The notes beneath the pieces were generated by a model, which was not told the origin of the DNA, did not search any database, and saw only the letters and a program-made list of their open reading frames with translations. The translations under genes were made by a program, and so were the position numbers. A DNA stretch of 64,000 nucleotides from Diphasiastrum complanatum (Eukaryota; Streptophyta; Lycopodiopsida; Lycopodiales; Lycopodiaceae), in NCBI GenBank assembly GCA_029204225.1, contig CM055102.1, forward strand, positions 11,237,245-11,301,244. Direction: 5' to 3'. Shown here in pieces: positions 1-12,400 of the stretch; position 1 is the stretch's first letter; the number at the start of each line of letters is the position of its first letter.

Positions 1-8
1 TGTTGCAG

Positions 9-489
9 AAGTACAAAGTACTCAAAAGAAAGCAAGACATTATCAAACGAACTGGCTGTTGTGAAGCGTTTTAGTGAAGCAGGTAAGAAGATGTGGGAGC
101 AGACAATATTACCACTTGCTGTTGGAGTTCACGATACAACTGAGACATTGGATGAGGGTACTAGAAAGCTAGTAGAAGATATTAAACTTGAAGCAGAAAA
201 ATCGAAAAGACTTCAAGAAACTGTAGATGAGCTTATACGAGATCAAATGAAGTCTGTTGGGGAGGAGAAACTGGAATTAATGAGAACACCAGAGGAGCTG
301 GTTGCAAAGGGGTTTTCTCCTGCTGAAGTGAAGTGGATGTTTGGAGATGAGGAGGTCAATGTCCCTGGAATTGCACCTTTAGGCACGGCTCTAGGTTGGA
401 AGAAATGGCGCCAGGATAAGAAGGCTGAGCTGAAGCAATATTTGCTTAAAAATCCTGAGATTGGCAAACAGTATGTTGCAGAGAAACAG
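9..489 (+). CDS. FTSHI5: FTSHI5 exon (first in window): coiled coil and linker
   Basis: The open frame runs to AAACAG|GTTTAT. The exon encodes a charged helical stretch (EDIKLEAEKSKRLQETVDEL) and then the family-conserved block PAEVKWMFGDEEV ... LGWKKWRQDKKAELKQ. The left border rests on TGTTGCAG at 1-8 acting as acceptor; with so little upstream sequence this is tentative and the exon may begin before the window. It ends in phase 0. Confidence 0.85.
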
Positions 490-3400
490 GTTTATCCTCT
501 CTACTGTGGTTCATCTTCTTTTTTGCCTCTGTAACTTAGTTGGCTGATAATCTTTTAAGGCTATCTTCTCAATTGCATCTTTCTTGAAAAGTGATTATGG
601 GCTAATTTTAAGTATGCAATCTCTGACAACAATTTGTCAAACCTGTTTGGTTGCTGAAATTGCATGAAATATCCTATATTGAGTTTTCCCTACCTTCTTT
701 TATGTTTATCTCTGAACTTTGACAATTATCAAATCACGATCTCATATTCTTGACCTTTGTTCTGTTATTCTTGATTTTTTAGGAATATGATTGTCTGGTT
801 CGTTTGTTCAACATCACTGAATTAGTATTGTATGTTCTCATTTCTTTTTTAGAAGTTAGCACAATGCTAATACTGCTCTAGAGTCCAATGAATTCTGAAA
901 TTTTGTTCATGGATGCAAAGAGTCACGAAGCATACTCAAACAAGGTGATAGGTATTTGGAGCCCTTACAAGATCTAGATTAGGAGAAGTGAAAGCTTGCG
1001 AAAGATAGCATTGACATGTGACCTCCCCCTAATGAGTTTCATCATCCCCTTAAAGGAGATGATTGATTTAAAAGGGGCATAGATAACTTCTATGGATCAG
1101 AGTACGAATCTTTCTAGGCTATAGAAAATCTCCTAATGAGTTTTTTGTGAGATGTTTGTCTATGACCTCCTATGCTGTGCATTGGCATAAAAGTTGCAAT
1201 ATGAAAATCTTCTACTTGGTTGGACCAATGTTAAATCAACCTAGAAGAATCAAATTTGATTTTTATCATAGTAAGTCTTTAGCTTCTCTGATGTATCTGT
1301 AACAACCGGAAGCTTGCTCACAATTGAGAAATCAGTTCAGGCCCTTCAGTGCACAATAGTGATAGGAAAGAAATTCTGTGTATGAAATCTGCTCAATGTT
1401 AAAGATTATCACCTTAAAAACTTAAAGAAATCTCACTTAGAATTTTCTCAGCTATGTTTGAAGGTTTGTCTACTTCCAATTGCGACATGGAAATGGTGGG
1501 TGAACAGCAAGAGGCCATGTGAGAGGAGAGAATAGAATGGGGAGGAGGTTATAGTATGAGGTAGTGAGAAGGGGAGAGAGCATATCTACAAATGGGGAAA
1601 GTTTCAAATGTGCTTTGTTTGTTTCCTGAATGTTGTTGATAGTGAATTTTTTTGCAATTAACATGCTGTCCTTGTCATCTAGTTGGAAGGTGATTCTGGT
1701 ATCCATTTTTGAATGTCAATGGACCTTTTTGGTTGGATTACTATTTATGACTTTGACAATTGACTAGTGTTATTATTTCTATTTAATAGTGACTCAGCAG
1801 GGTTTGAGTTCAATTGCGTTCAATTGATTCAGTTATTCATCCGTCTTGTTGGTTTGGCATTGTTCTTGGCTGCTATTAAGCATAATTTAGTGAATGCTCA
1901 AGTGCACAGGCTGCCACACCCAGCCTTTAAGGCAGATTAATGATCGACAGAAATGTGAAGAGTGGATTAAGGTTTTTTATCAGATTGAAAATTTGAGACG
2001 TGAAGGGTCGAGTAAGGTTGTCTATTAAATTGAAAACTTAGGATCTACTTGGAATTTTAGTAGTTTTATGTAATGCTCATGTAGGAGGTACTTATTCTTC
2101 ATGTGTTGTGCTGATTGTTATAGGAGCAAATTCTTAAAGCAAGAGATAGAGTCCTTGCACATACATGGTTTGATGAATGGAACAATAGGTGGGAGATCTC
2201 ACCGCTAGGTGCTTCTTATGCTGCAACAAAGCTATTGGTGGAAAGTGCACGTGTCCGGCATGATCGGCGAGTGATGTACTTGCGTTTGAAGGGCGAGGAA
2301 CATGAATATTTTTTGAATGTTCAGGTCAGCATCTTTATTTGTTTGGATTTACTTGGAATGAAATGTTTTCATTTGGAAGTGATGGTTACTTTATACTATT
2401 TGCATGCAAGATTCCTTTCTTGTAATACTTGTCCCATCTTGTTGCATGAACTAAGTCATTTGAAAAGGTATATTGATGACTTGTTTGTTTGCAATCTGCC
2501 TGATTTTTTGTAGCTTTTTGTATAAAGACCGTGACGTTATTAATGGAGCAATCTATCCCAAGGACTCATGTGAACTCATTTGTGTGGCTAGTGGAATAAC
2601 ATGCTAATTTTTGGACTTGCTGTAATCCAGACCACTTCAAATTTATTCTGGTTCATATTTAAAAAAAGGTTGTAGGGAGAACATAGGATCGCTAACATGA
2701 TTCACATAGCTTCCATATCCTTCATTGACCGTGCACCCAAATATACCTTTAGGCTTTACCCACCCTTAACGTTGCAACCTATAAGGAGGCTCTTACTTCC
2801 TTACTACACCACTTTCCACATGTCAGTCCATTGGAGTCACAGGCCGATTCCTCGCCACCTCACTTCATATTGCTGCCTTAGTATCTTTCCCATCAAAACC
2901 CTACAAATGTTCATCTCGGTCATCTCGTCCTATTCGACCTCCCTAGTTCAATGATGAATGTCGCTCCATACACCTCCATGTTGCCCATGCTTGCCTCCAC
3001 GAACCACTCGCTCTTCATGCCGCTCGTCGATCTCTCCACCATACAATTTGTCGTAAAAGACGGGCCTATGAAGAACGTGAAGGGAAACGCCTCATGATTC
3101 TCTATTAGTTCTTCCACCGATACCTTCTGGCGTGCGTTCATTCCTCATGCCCCACCTCCCCTCCTTGATGACTTACATCCACTCGCTCTTTTACACAATA
3201 TTTGAGGTTCTCAAAACTTTGATTCAACTCTTCACTGCAAGTAACCGGAGGACTGAACTTACTATGCCGGCTAACTCTCTTAGCCCCTTTGAGGACATTT
3301 GCTAAGGCCAATGCAATTAATGTATAGCGCAAGATAAATCTACATTCTTCATGATAGGTAAAATCTTTCAACCAACATTAGTAAGAATTACAATCCACAA

Positions 3401-6400
3401 CATCCATACATTTAATTGTTTTTATAGCAGAAAGCATATACGGAGTAGAAATATCAACATTTCCATTTAATTCTATGAGTGAGCCGTTATGCAAGAACGA
3501 CAAATTGTGTGTTACATAGTTTTTCTTCATAGACTCGTTCCTCTCATAGAACCACTCCTTTCCAAGTATTACATCTACCCTATCTAGATTCATAATGTGA
3601 AAGTCTAATTTATCCTTTAGGCTTGAATTTGAATCGGGTAGATGTGGGACTATTGTCAAATTCCAAGGCCTAGCTATGGAGTATCATAACAGCATAGTAA
3701 GCACACTATGAAAGCTTCAGAAAACCAGCTATGGAGTAGAACACAAAAGCAAGAGAGAGAGGACTTCAAAGCTCACACAACATGAATGAATATTCAAAGT
3801 GTAGTAGGGCGTGGAAACCCCTCCAAAGTTTGGGCTACATATAGCATGTTATGTATAGAGGTGGTGTCTTGCTAATTCTAGCTCTAGAACCCACATGGGT
3901 CCTTAACCTATTTGATTTACTTGCCTAATTAGCACAAGTGGGGTGTACTATGTACATAAATGTTTTACCCCCATGTCTTATGCACAACTTACAAGTTACA
4001 AGTATACAAGCCTTAAGGGGCAAAATAGGCATTTATTTCAACACCCGCCCTCAATGGCTATTTTGTTCATACCAACACCTAGCATGCTACGAAACTTTTC
4101 AAATTTTTCTCTACTAAGTGCCTTAGTAAAGATATCTGCTGCTTGTTCGTTGGTATCACAGTACTCGAGTTGAATTTCTCCGCTTTGTATCTTCTCTCGT
4201 AAGAAGTGTTGATCCACCTCAATATGCTTCGTACGAGCATGGTACACAGGATTTTTGGCAAGCTGGATGCAACTCTGGCTGTCACACTGAAGAATAGTAG
4301 GACCATCCTGTGGAATCTGCACCTCCCCAAGAAGTCTCCTGAGCCATATTGCCTCGCAGGTAGCTTTTGCCGCTGCCTTGTACTCAGCCTCTGTCGATGA
4401 TAAGGTAACTGTGGGCTGTTTCTTGCTACACCAAGAAATGGCCCCTGAACCAAGGTTAAAAGTGTAACCTGTGGTCGACTTTCGATCATCCCTATCACCT
4501 GCCCAATCCGAATCAGTAAAGCCTCCAAGCTGAAGCTTTCCGTCATCTGTGTACTCAATCCCATAGCAGGTTGTCCCTTTGACATACCTCAAAATCCTCT
4601 TGGCTGCTTTCCAATGTGCTTCAGTTGGAGAACTCATGAACTGGCTTGCTACACCAACCGCATAGGAAATGTCTGGTCTCGTAGTGGTGAGATAAATCAG
4701 GCTACCCACAAGCTGCCTATAAAGAGTCTCGTCCACAAAAGGAGTGCCATCATCTCTGGATGGCTTACTGCTGGTATCAATGGGCGTGGAAACGGGTTTG
4801 CAATCCTGCATGTTGAACCTGTTCAAAACTTCACATGCATAGTTGGCTTGGGAAATAAACACACAGTTTTCCTTTTTCCAAACCTCCAAACCAAGACAAT
4901 AGTGGATTAAGCCCAAATCCTTCATCTCGAACTCATTTGATAAATGAGCCTTCACTTTTTCAATAAGCTGCCCATTGTTACCCGTGATGACCAAGTCATC
5001 CACATAGAGAACTATCAAAACAATGTTCCCATCTTCCTCCTTCACGAACAGGTTGCAATCCGACTGACTCTTTATGAATTGCTCCTTGGCAAAATAGTCG
5101 TCAATACGACTATACCAGGCCCTAGGTGCCTGCTTCAAACCATATAAGGCCTTCTTAAGCCTGCATACCATACTTTCCTTGCCCTTGGCCTCAAAACCTT
5201 GTGGCTGTTCCATGTAGACTTCTTCAGCCAACTGTCCATTAAGAAAAGCACTCTTCACGTCCATTTGATGGACCTCCCAACCAAAAAATGCAGCCAATGC
5301 TAAAACCAACCTGATAGACGTCATCTTAGCTACCGGTGCAGACGTCTCATCATAGTCCAAGCCCTCCTTCTATGCATAGCCTTTAGCAACCAGCCTTGCC
5401 TTATGCTTTTCGATGCTCCGCTTCCCTTTTGGTAACTTCACCAAATCCCATGTATCATTCTTGAGAATGGAGTCGTACTCCTCTTGCATAGCATGTTGCC
5501 ATACCTTCTCATCTGCTGCCTCAACGAATGTATGTGGATCTTGTGAATCCAAAATAGTAGTCATAAGTGCATAGTTTGTCTCCTGGTGTTCATGCTGCTG
5601 GGCTTGCCTTTGAGACCTCCTAGCCCCTGGATTGCTGCTCTCTCCCTCATCCAATATCAAACCATCCTGCACAGTTCGCCAATACCACTTGGGAAACTTC
5701 TTCCTTGCAGTTGGTGATGAAGACGGTGAATAGGACTCAACAGATTTGCCCCTTTCCTTTCGCTTCCTAGCCTCCTCGGATTCATCCTCTTGATCACTCA
5801 TATGATCATCCTGAGGCTCCCCAATATATGGATGTGGGTCATCAAGTATTGGCACAAATTCACTTGTACCATCCTCCATCTCAAGTTCCTCTATAGGAGG
5901 TGTTTGATCTTCTTCAAAGATCACATCTCGACTTATGATCCTCTTCTTGCTAGTAAGATCGTAAAGTCTGTAAGCTTTGCTTTCTTCACTGTATCCCAAG
6001 AAAATACTCTTTGCTGATTTTGCATCCAACTTCTTCCTGTTATCCTTGGGAATATGGGCATAGGCCGTACAACCAAACACTCGAAAAGCGCCTACCTTGG
6101 GCTTAATGCCGCTAAATGCCTCTTCTGGAGTCTTGCCTTCCACAGCTTTTGTTGGACTTCTATTCAACAGAAACACTGCTGTGTGCATTGCCTCGCCCCA
6201 AAAAAAGTTGGGCAACCCCTTTGCCTTGAGCATGCACCTTGCACACTCCACAATAGTTCGGTTCTTTCTCTCTGCTACACCGTTTTGCTGAGGGGTATGA
6301 GGAGCTGTAAGCTGCCTTTTGATTCCATTGGCCTTGCAGAATTCCACAAATTCTGTCTTAATGAACTCTCCACCACCGTCTGACCTGAGCATCTTTATCT

Positions 6401-9400
6401 TCTTTCCTGAATGTTCTTCTACCAAAGCTTTGAAATGCAGGAAGTACTTGAATGCTTCAGATTTTAACTTCAAGAAATAAATCCAAATCTTGCGTGAGAA
6501 GTCATCAATAAAGGTCATAAAGTAATATGCCCCCCCTGCAGATTTTGTTTGGGTTGGCCCCCACAAATCTGAATGTATCAAGTCAAGTATGCCTGCTGCC
6601 CTGGTGGTGCTTTCCTTGGGAAACTTATGTCTTTGTTGTTTTCCCATAGCGCAAGCCTCGCAAACTGAAGAGCTTGGCTTAACAACTGGAAGCCCCTCCA
6701 CCATACGATGCTGGTTCAACACCTGCATGCTTTGGTAGCCAAGATGTCCATACCTCTCATGCCACAACCTATCCACATCCCTTCCTTTTGCTGTATAAGC
6801 ATGCTGATTAGGGATAGAAGTGTATAACCTGTATAGATTATCTTCCTGCAATCCTTTGGCCACAACCTTCATATTATCACTCAAGTCCAACACAAGACAA
6901 GAAGTAGCATCAAATTCTACTTTCATATTTTGTTGAGTGATAGCTCCTACTGAAAGAAGATTTTTAGCAAGTCTTGGTACATATAAGACATTCTTAATGA
7001 CTTTGACTTCTCCTGATGGAAGCTTTACAGGTACTGTGCCCTTTCCCTTGACCTTGTGTGTTGAGTTGTCACCTAGGCACACCTCTTGTCCATCACTAAT
7101 CCCCACAAAGGTATCAAACCAATCCCTATGAGGGGTCATGTGCTTTGAAGCACTTGAGTCAGTGTACCAACCACTTGTTGTAGCTTGTGAAGCCAATGCA
7201 ACAGAGAATAACTCAGCTTGCCTTATGTCACTCTGCTCCTCTCTTGCAACACTCTCAACAACATTTCCTCCTTGCTTCTTTGTGCCCTTCTTTTGGTCTG
7301 CAAGCTTCTTCCTACACTCAAAAGCAAAGTGTCCATATTTACCACAGTAATTGCAATTCCCCTTCCTTCGAGGTGTGGAAGAAGTATTCGAGGAGGGTTG
7401 TGCTTCTGACATCTGCAAGTTCTCCATTCCTTGCTCAAGTGTTTGTGGTGTTCCTTTGTTCTTGCCTTTACCTCTCTTCCTATCCTTAGCTGGATTTTGC
7501 TTCTTCTTAGAAGCAAAGGCATGCTCCTGGAAATCTTCTCTCTTGGAGAGATTAACTCTCCTCATCTCCTCCTGTAACAAGAGACCATAGACTTCTTCAT
7601 AGGTAGGGATCTTCTCTCTCACTGATATCATCATCACAAAGTTCTGATAAGCATATGACAAGCTATTCAGAACTATTGGCACCAAGTCTTTGTCAGCAAT
7701 AGACTCTCCAAGTACAGAAAGCTGATATCTAATATCCTGAATCTTAGTAAGATGATCAGTAACTGTCTCCCCTGTCTCCATTTTGAGAGTATACAACTTG
7801 TTCTTCAAGTAGAGAAACCTGGTTGTACTTGCTGTCTCATACAATGCACAAAGAATGTGCCATGCATCCACAGGCCCTTTGGCTGACCTGATTAGAGGAA
7901 TCACATTATCCCTCACTGACATGTTGATGATTCTGTGTGCCTTTTCCCCTCTCTTGATATAGTCCTTAAGTTAGTTCAGATGTTGGAACAGGCTCCTCAC
8001 CTGTCACAAGCTTCCAACATTCTTTGTCTTCAAGAATGTTCTTGATCTTGAATTTCCATATGCTAAAGTTAGTGCCATCAAGCCGGCTGGCTTCACTCAG
8101 CATGCTCTCTGCAAGACTAGACATAGCTGGATAGAAATAAAACACAAAAGGCAAACTGGGGTTTTCACCCAACTAGGGTATGCAGCCACTTGCTCAATAA
8201 CCCTCAGCTTCTGGATTTGAAACTATTCCCCTGTATGGCTGTCCTAGCCCTTGTCCAAGATCCACTCAAAACTTTCACTGAAGTCTTCACTGTAGAAAGC
8301 GCCCTCCTACAGTCCTGGCTGTCCAAAAAGACTCAAAAATTTTTGTCTCAAATTAGAAACTTTTTGGCTCCCTGTACTCCCCTTGCCAACAGTACTCCAA
8401 CCATGCAGATAGCACAGAGATCAGATGCCCCTACAAAAAGTGCTCCCTTCTCAAAGGTAAGCTGCTCTCCAGGAATGGTAGGAATCTGATCAAAAACAGG
8501 TCCAAGCTTTCACCACACCACAGGCAACATAACCTGCTCTGATACCATGTCAAAGTCCAAGGCCTAGCTATGGAGTATCATAACAGCATAGTAAGCACAC
8601 TATGAAAGCTTCAGAAAACCAGCTATGGAGTAGAACACAAAAGCAAGAGAGAGAGGACTTCAAAGCTCACACAACATGAATGAATATTCAAAGTGTAGTA
8701 GGGCCCTCCAAAGTTTGGGCTACATATAGCATGTTATGTATAGAGGTGGTGTCTTGCTAATTCTAGCTCTAGAACCCACATGGGTCCTTAACCTACTTGA
8801 TTTACTTGCCTAATTAGCACAAGTGGGGTGTACTATGTACATAAATGTTTTACCCCCATGTCTTATGCACAACTTACAAGTTACAAGTATACAAGCCTTA
8901 AGGGGCAAAATAGGCATTTATTTCAACAACTATCTGGTCCCAAACTTGGCTTTCTGCTCCTGTTGCCAGCTTCACTGTATAACGGTGGTCACTGCGCCTT
9001 GTTTCCACCTTTAGCTTCTGCAACAAATCGGTGTTAATAAAATTGTGTGTGGAACCATCATCAAATAAAACTGTCACGGCTTGGCCACCCACAACCCCCT
9101 TCATCCGAATGAGGTCATGAGGACCAAAAACAGCCGTGTTAAAACAACAATGCTTACACACAAAATTACCAGGAAAGGAAAGATCTACACTGGATATGCT
9201 AGAGTTACCTGGCATCTTAAGAGATGCCCCTTTAGCTTTCCGTTTCTTTGGACATTCCTTCGTGACATGATGCTGGCTGCATCACCTTCTGGTTTGAGCT
9301 CTGTGCCATCTACGATATCCCACAGTTCATTTGCAAGTAGAACTACTCTCATCTTGAACTTCCAGAGATGGTAGTTCTCTCCATCGAGCTTGTCAATCGA

Positions 9401-12400
9401 AGATGAACTGGAAGATGAATCCATTCTGGTGTAGAGATCGTTGGTAGAAACAACGATATCTAAATACTGCTAGCTGTGCACTTGCTGAGATGAAATCTTG
9501 GTAGAAACAAGACTGATAACCTGCAATAGAAATGCAGATTATTGAGCCACCCGCTCTGATACCATGTTGGAAAATGGTAGGATAGCAGTGAAAATCTAAT
9601 AGCGGATGGATGGTTTTGTTGATCGGTAGTGCAGCAGTTAACAAAAAACGATAATCAAGATGGAAAGCTGAGTAGCAACGCAAAATCGAAGCAATAGTGA
9701 GACTGAAATTGCACCCTGATTAATATCGACAATGAGTACAATAGCTTGAAGTGATTGATAACTTCAGCTTGAGTGTGATAACGCTTGGCTACAGTAGTGC
9801 TTCTTGAAAAGAAGAATGATTGATTATTAACACAACTATTGATCAGTCTATTATAGCTGATTACAAAATATCTACTTGTAAAATATCTGCTTGCTAAATA
9901 TCTATTTAGCATTTATCACAACCGCCTTAGAGCAATAACTGTATGTACAATAGTAGGTGAACTGTCATAAAGACTTCTGACAGTTTATTTGGATCGATTT
10001 TTTTCCCTTAATGGAAAGAATCGACAAAGATCGGTTGATGGAGATATACATGAGAAGTAGAGGTTGATGGAATGAAGTAAATCGGGTACTTCGAATACTT
10101 CGATGTCGGTACCTTGATGAGTATATGCATTTGAGAAGTCGAAGTAGTCGATGACTTCGATGTTGGGTAAGTTGATGCTGTATATATCAGATGAGTATAC
10201 ATAGGAGGAAGTCGATGACTTCGATGTCGGATACTTCGGAGGTTAACATTTGATTATATACATGGAGTAGTTGAAGTCGATGAAGTCGGACTTCGGACAC
10301 TTCGATGTCTTCGAAGTCGATGGAGTCGACTTCGGCTGAGTATTTCAGGATGCTCATTACTCCATGGATTTGGTCCTGAGCATTAAAATCCAACACCCTC
10401 TTAATTCTATTTGGTGGCTGCCCGGTATCCTCCATTTTACTACCGTTTTCAGCATGCTTTCGTTTGCAGTTGCGAGGTACTACTTACACTATTTGTCATT
10501 TCCCGACAGCACTCATTCTTTTATCAGCAGTTATATCACCAGTCGGATCTGGGCTTCACCTGTTCCTGCTCCACAGCCTCTTACAATTGAGGTTGCCAGT
10601 TCACACTCTTTTCCTAGTTCTCAGATGTTTCAGTAACTGCCATACCGCATTGGAGATTTTTCTGGACAGACAGATCTTACATTATTCTTTCTTGGACCTT
10701 CTGGAGCTTTTGGCATGCAGCTCGTCTCGTGATATGGGCCTTGAGGGTACCGTGTGCCATTGCTTTTTGTCATTCATGGGCCTTATGGATACCTTGGGCT
10801 TTTGACCATGCTGGTGCACATTTCTCCATTCTAGCTATCCTTTGTCAGGATCTGGGTAGGGTTTAGGGTTTAGGGTTTAAAACAATTCCATAAAACGCTC
10901 TGGGGAAACAATTTCTTAAATCAGAACTCATATCATGTATTTAAAGGCCACATTTGACCCTTTTAGCAATTTCTAGAGTCTTGTTGTCTTCAAGTGAACA
11001 TTTCTCTCCCTTGCAATATATATCACTTCTCCCTCAATACCTCCCTCTATTATACATGCACTATTGTAATTATCTTCCGCTAGTTTGCTTTCGTAATGAT
11101 GTGGTGTTTCCCTGTTTCCTGTGCCCCATTTCTCAATTATCAAATCTTGTTTCGTGGAGGGGTCCTTGTTTCCCAGGTGGGAAACATTTCCCAAAACTAC
11201 GGAATGAACCAAGTTGTTCCTCAGGCTGAAAAATGTGTTTTGCCTGCAAGAAAATTTTCCTCCATTTTGTTGAAATTGCTCTCATGCCATGTTAAGAACA
11301 AATCTATGCGAGACCATTCCCAGAACAATAAAATTATTAATGTCTTGCAAAAATCTCAATACGATCAACAGTATGATAGGTTGCTAGGCTTCCTACAAAG
11401 AAATGGTGCTAGAGCCTCGCTTACAAAGGTGAGCACAAGAGTCTCCTACGAACAATTCTCTGAGAACTAAAATCATCAATTGACGAATGGTAAGATAGTG
11501 TTTCCATTCATAATGTCCTATGGGCCACGTAGGTAGGTGCCCCAACTAGATGATCCCTGATGCTAAACAGTGAAAAATTACCTTCAAGCTATTCACCTAG
11601 TGACCAAATGACAATATATAGACTCAATGTAATCAACTTGGATTTTTGGGGACTAAATCAATCACCTATCACACGGCTCTCTGATCCAAACCACTGAGGC
11701 TATGCTGAAGTACATGTCCATGAGCGTGCTATCAACTAATTTTTTTGATTTGAAAACCTTTAAAACTAGTTGAAGACATTGTGGCATGTGTTTTCATCTA
11801 AAGATTCTGTTTGTGGCACACTGGTTGAAGACACTAAAAGTTTCATGGACTGAACTTTTAATGCTTGCCAAGAAACTAAAAATTGTTTTTGCTTGCTTGT
11901 TGAAGACCTATGACGAGATTTTTGACAATTGGGGTGGCTTTGATGCGCTGTATCTGAAAATGACAACATCGGGAGTCCCTGTCACTGTCGAAAGAATGCC
12001 GATTTTGTTTAGTGAGTGGGAGATAGAGCAACAATTGCAGCTACCTTTCAAGGCCATATGGTGGTTGCTGCAAAAGGTCTGGGATTTGGATCTTGTCAGA
12101 ACAATAAAACCATTGTATCTCAAGGTGTTTTCTCAGGCCTTGGAGGAACTTATGGTGCGGCTTGTGTTCCCCCTTTCAAATCGCTTTCTTCCACAAAAGG
12201 TTTGTATAATCGTCTATGTATGTTCAGTTTTTTTATGGGTTCCTATGACAAGAAGTTTCTAACACAAATTGCAGTTAGCTACTATGAAGGATGTTATATA
12301 CGTCCTTTTGCTGTAGCATTGTTCCCATTTGTGGCTTTTTAGCTGAAATATTTTGTATCATTTGGCCTGTAGGCGAAGGTGTTTTTAAAGTTGGAATTGC

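Larger units (their letters stand above)
3654..8928 (-). mobile_element. Copia (Ty1-type) LTR retrotransposon, nearly complete, antisense in intron 2
   Basis: A 5,275 bp element with TG...CA LTRs at 3654-4043 and 8548-8928 and the 5 bp target-site duplication ACTAT at 3649-3653 and 8929-8933. Next to the 5' LTR (right side) is a tRNA-iMet primer site, and next to the 3' LTR (left side) a purine-rich tract. Gag, protease, integrase, reverse transcriptase and RNase H appear in Copia order on the minus strand. The LTRs are very alike: an 11 bp gap (GTGGAAACCCC only in the left copy) and very few substitutions by eye, so insertion was recent. Coding lesions (see its ORF entry) suggest this copy is not autonomous. 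Confidence 0.96.
3378..9920 (-). mobile_element. Older LTR retrotransposon remnant (gag-protease), split by the Copia element
   Basis: Read on the minus strand. An LTR occupies about 9565-9920 (minus strand starts TGTGATAAATG and ends CCAACA). A primer site for tRNA-iMet follows directly at 9548-9564 (TGGTATCAGAGCGGGTG). The gag N-terminus (9185-9424) has the Copia-type signature KLDGENYHLWKFKMR. A frame change leads to a zinc-knuckle tail (HHVTKECPKKRKAKG) and a retropepsin VLFDDGSTHNFI at 8934-9215. The retropepsin continues beyond the Copia insertion at 3378-3648 with VDVILGKEWF. I found no matching second LTR on the left, so that end is open; antisense reading frames to about 2920 may be further remnant. 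No reverse transcriptase is recognised. Confidence 0.7.
2325..11905 (+). other. FTSHI5 intron 2 (9.6 kb, transposon-filled)
   Basis: The largest intron in the window. It holds two nested retrotransposons, both antisense to the gene (see entries at 3378-9920). Between 2325 and about 2900 nothing is recognised. From 9921 to 11905 there is a CTTCGA-rich palindromic stretch (10020-10345), a short telomere-like TTTAGGG run (10855-10880), and otherwise unrecognised AT-rich sequence. The reading frame of the gene is continuous across it. Confidence 0.85.

Noticed and set aside
2920-3371. Minus-strand open frames left of the split retropepsin
   Set aside because: They may continue the older element, but contain no RT or other domain I can name, so they are not listed as genes.
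4079-4585. 168-codon minus-strand frame overlapping Copia RNase H
   Set aside because: Shadow frame of the polyprotein; the conserved RNase H motifs are in the other frame.
10187-10435. 82-codon antisense frame in the CTTCGA field
   Set aside because: Its residues are produced by the simple repeat (Asp/Ser/Glu/Ile periodicity); no independent sign of coding.
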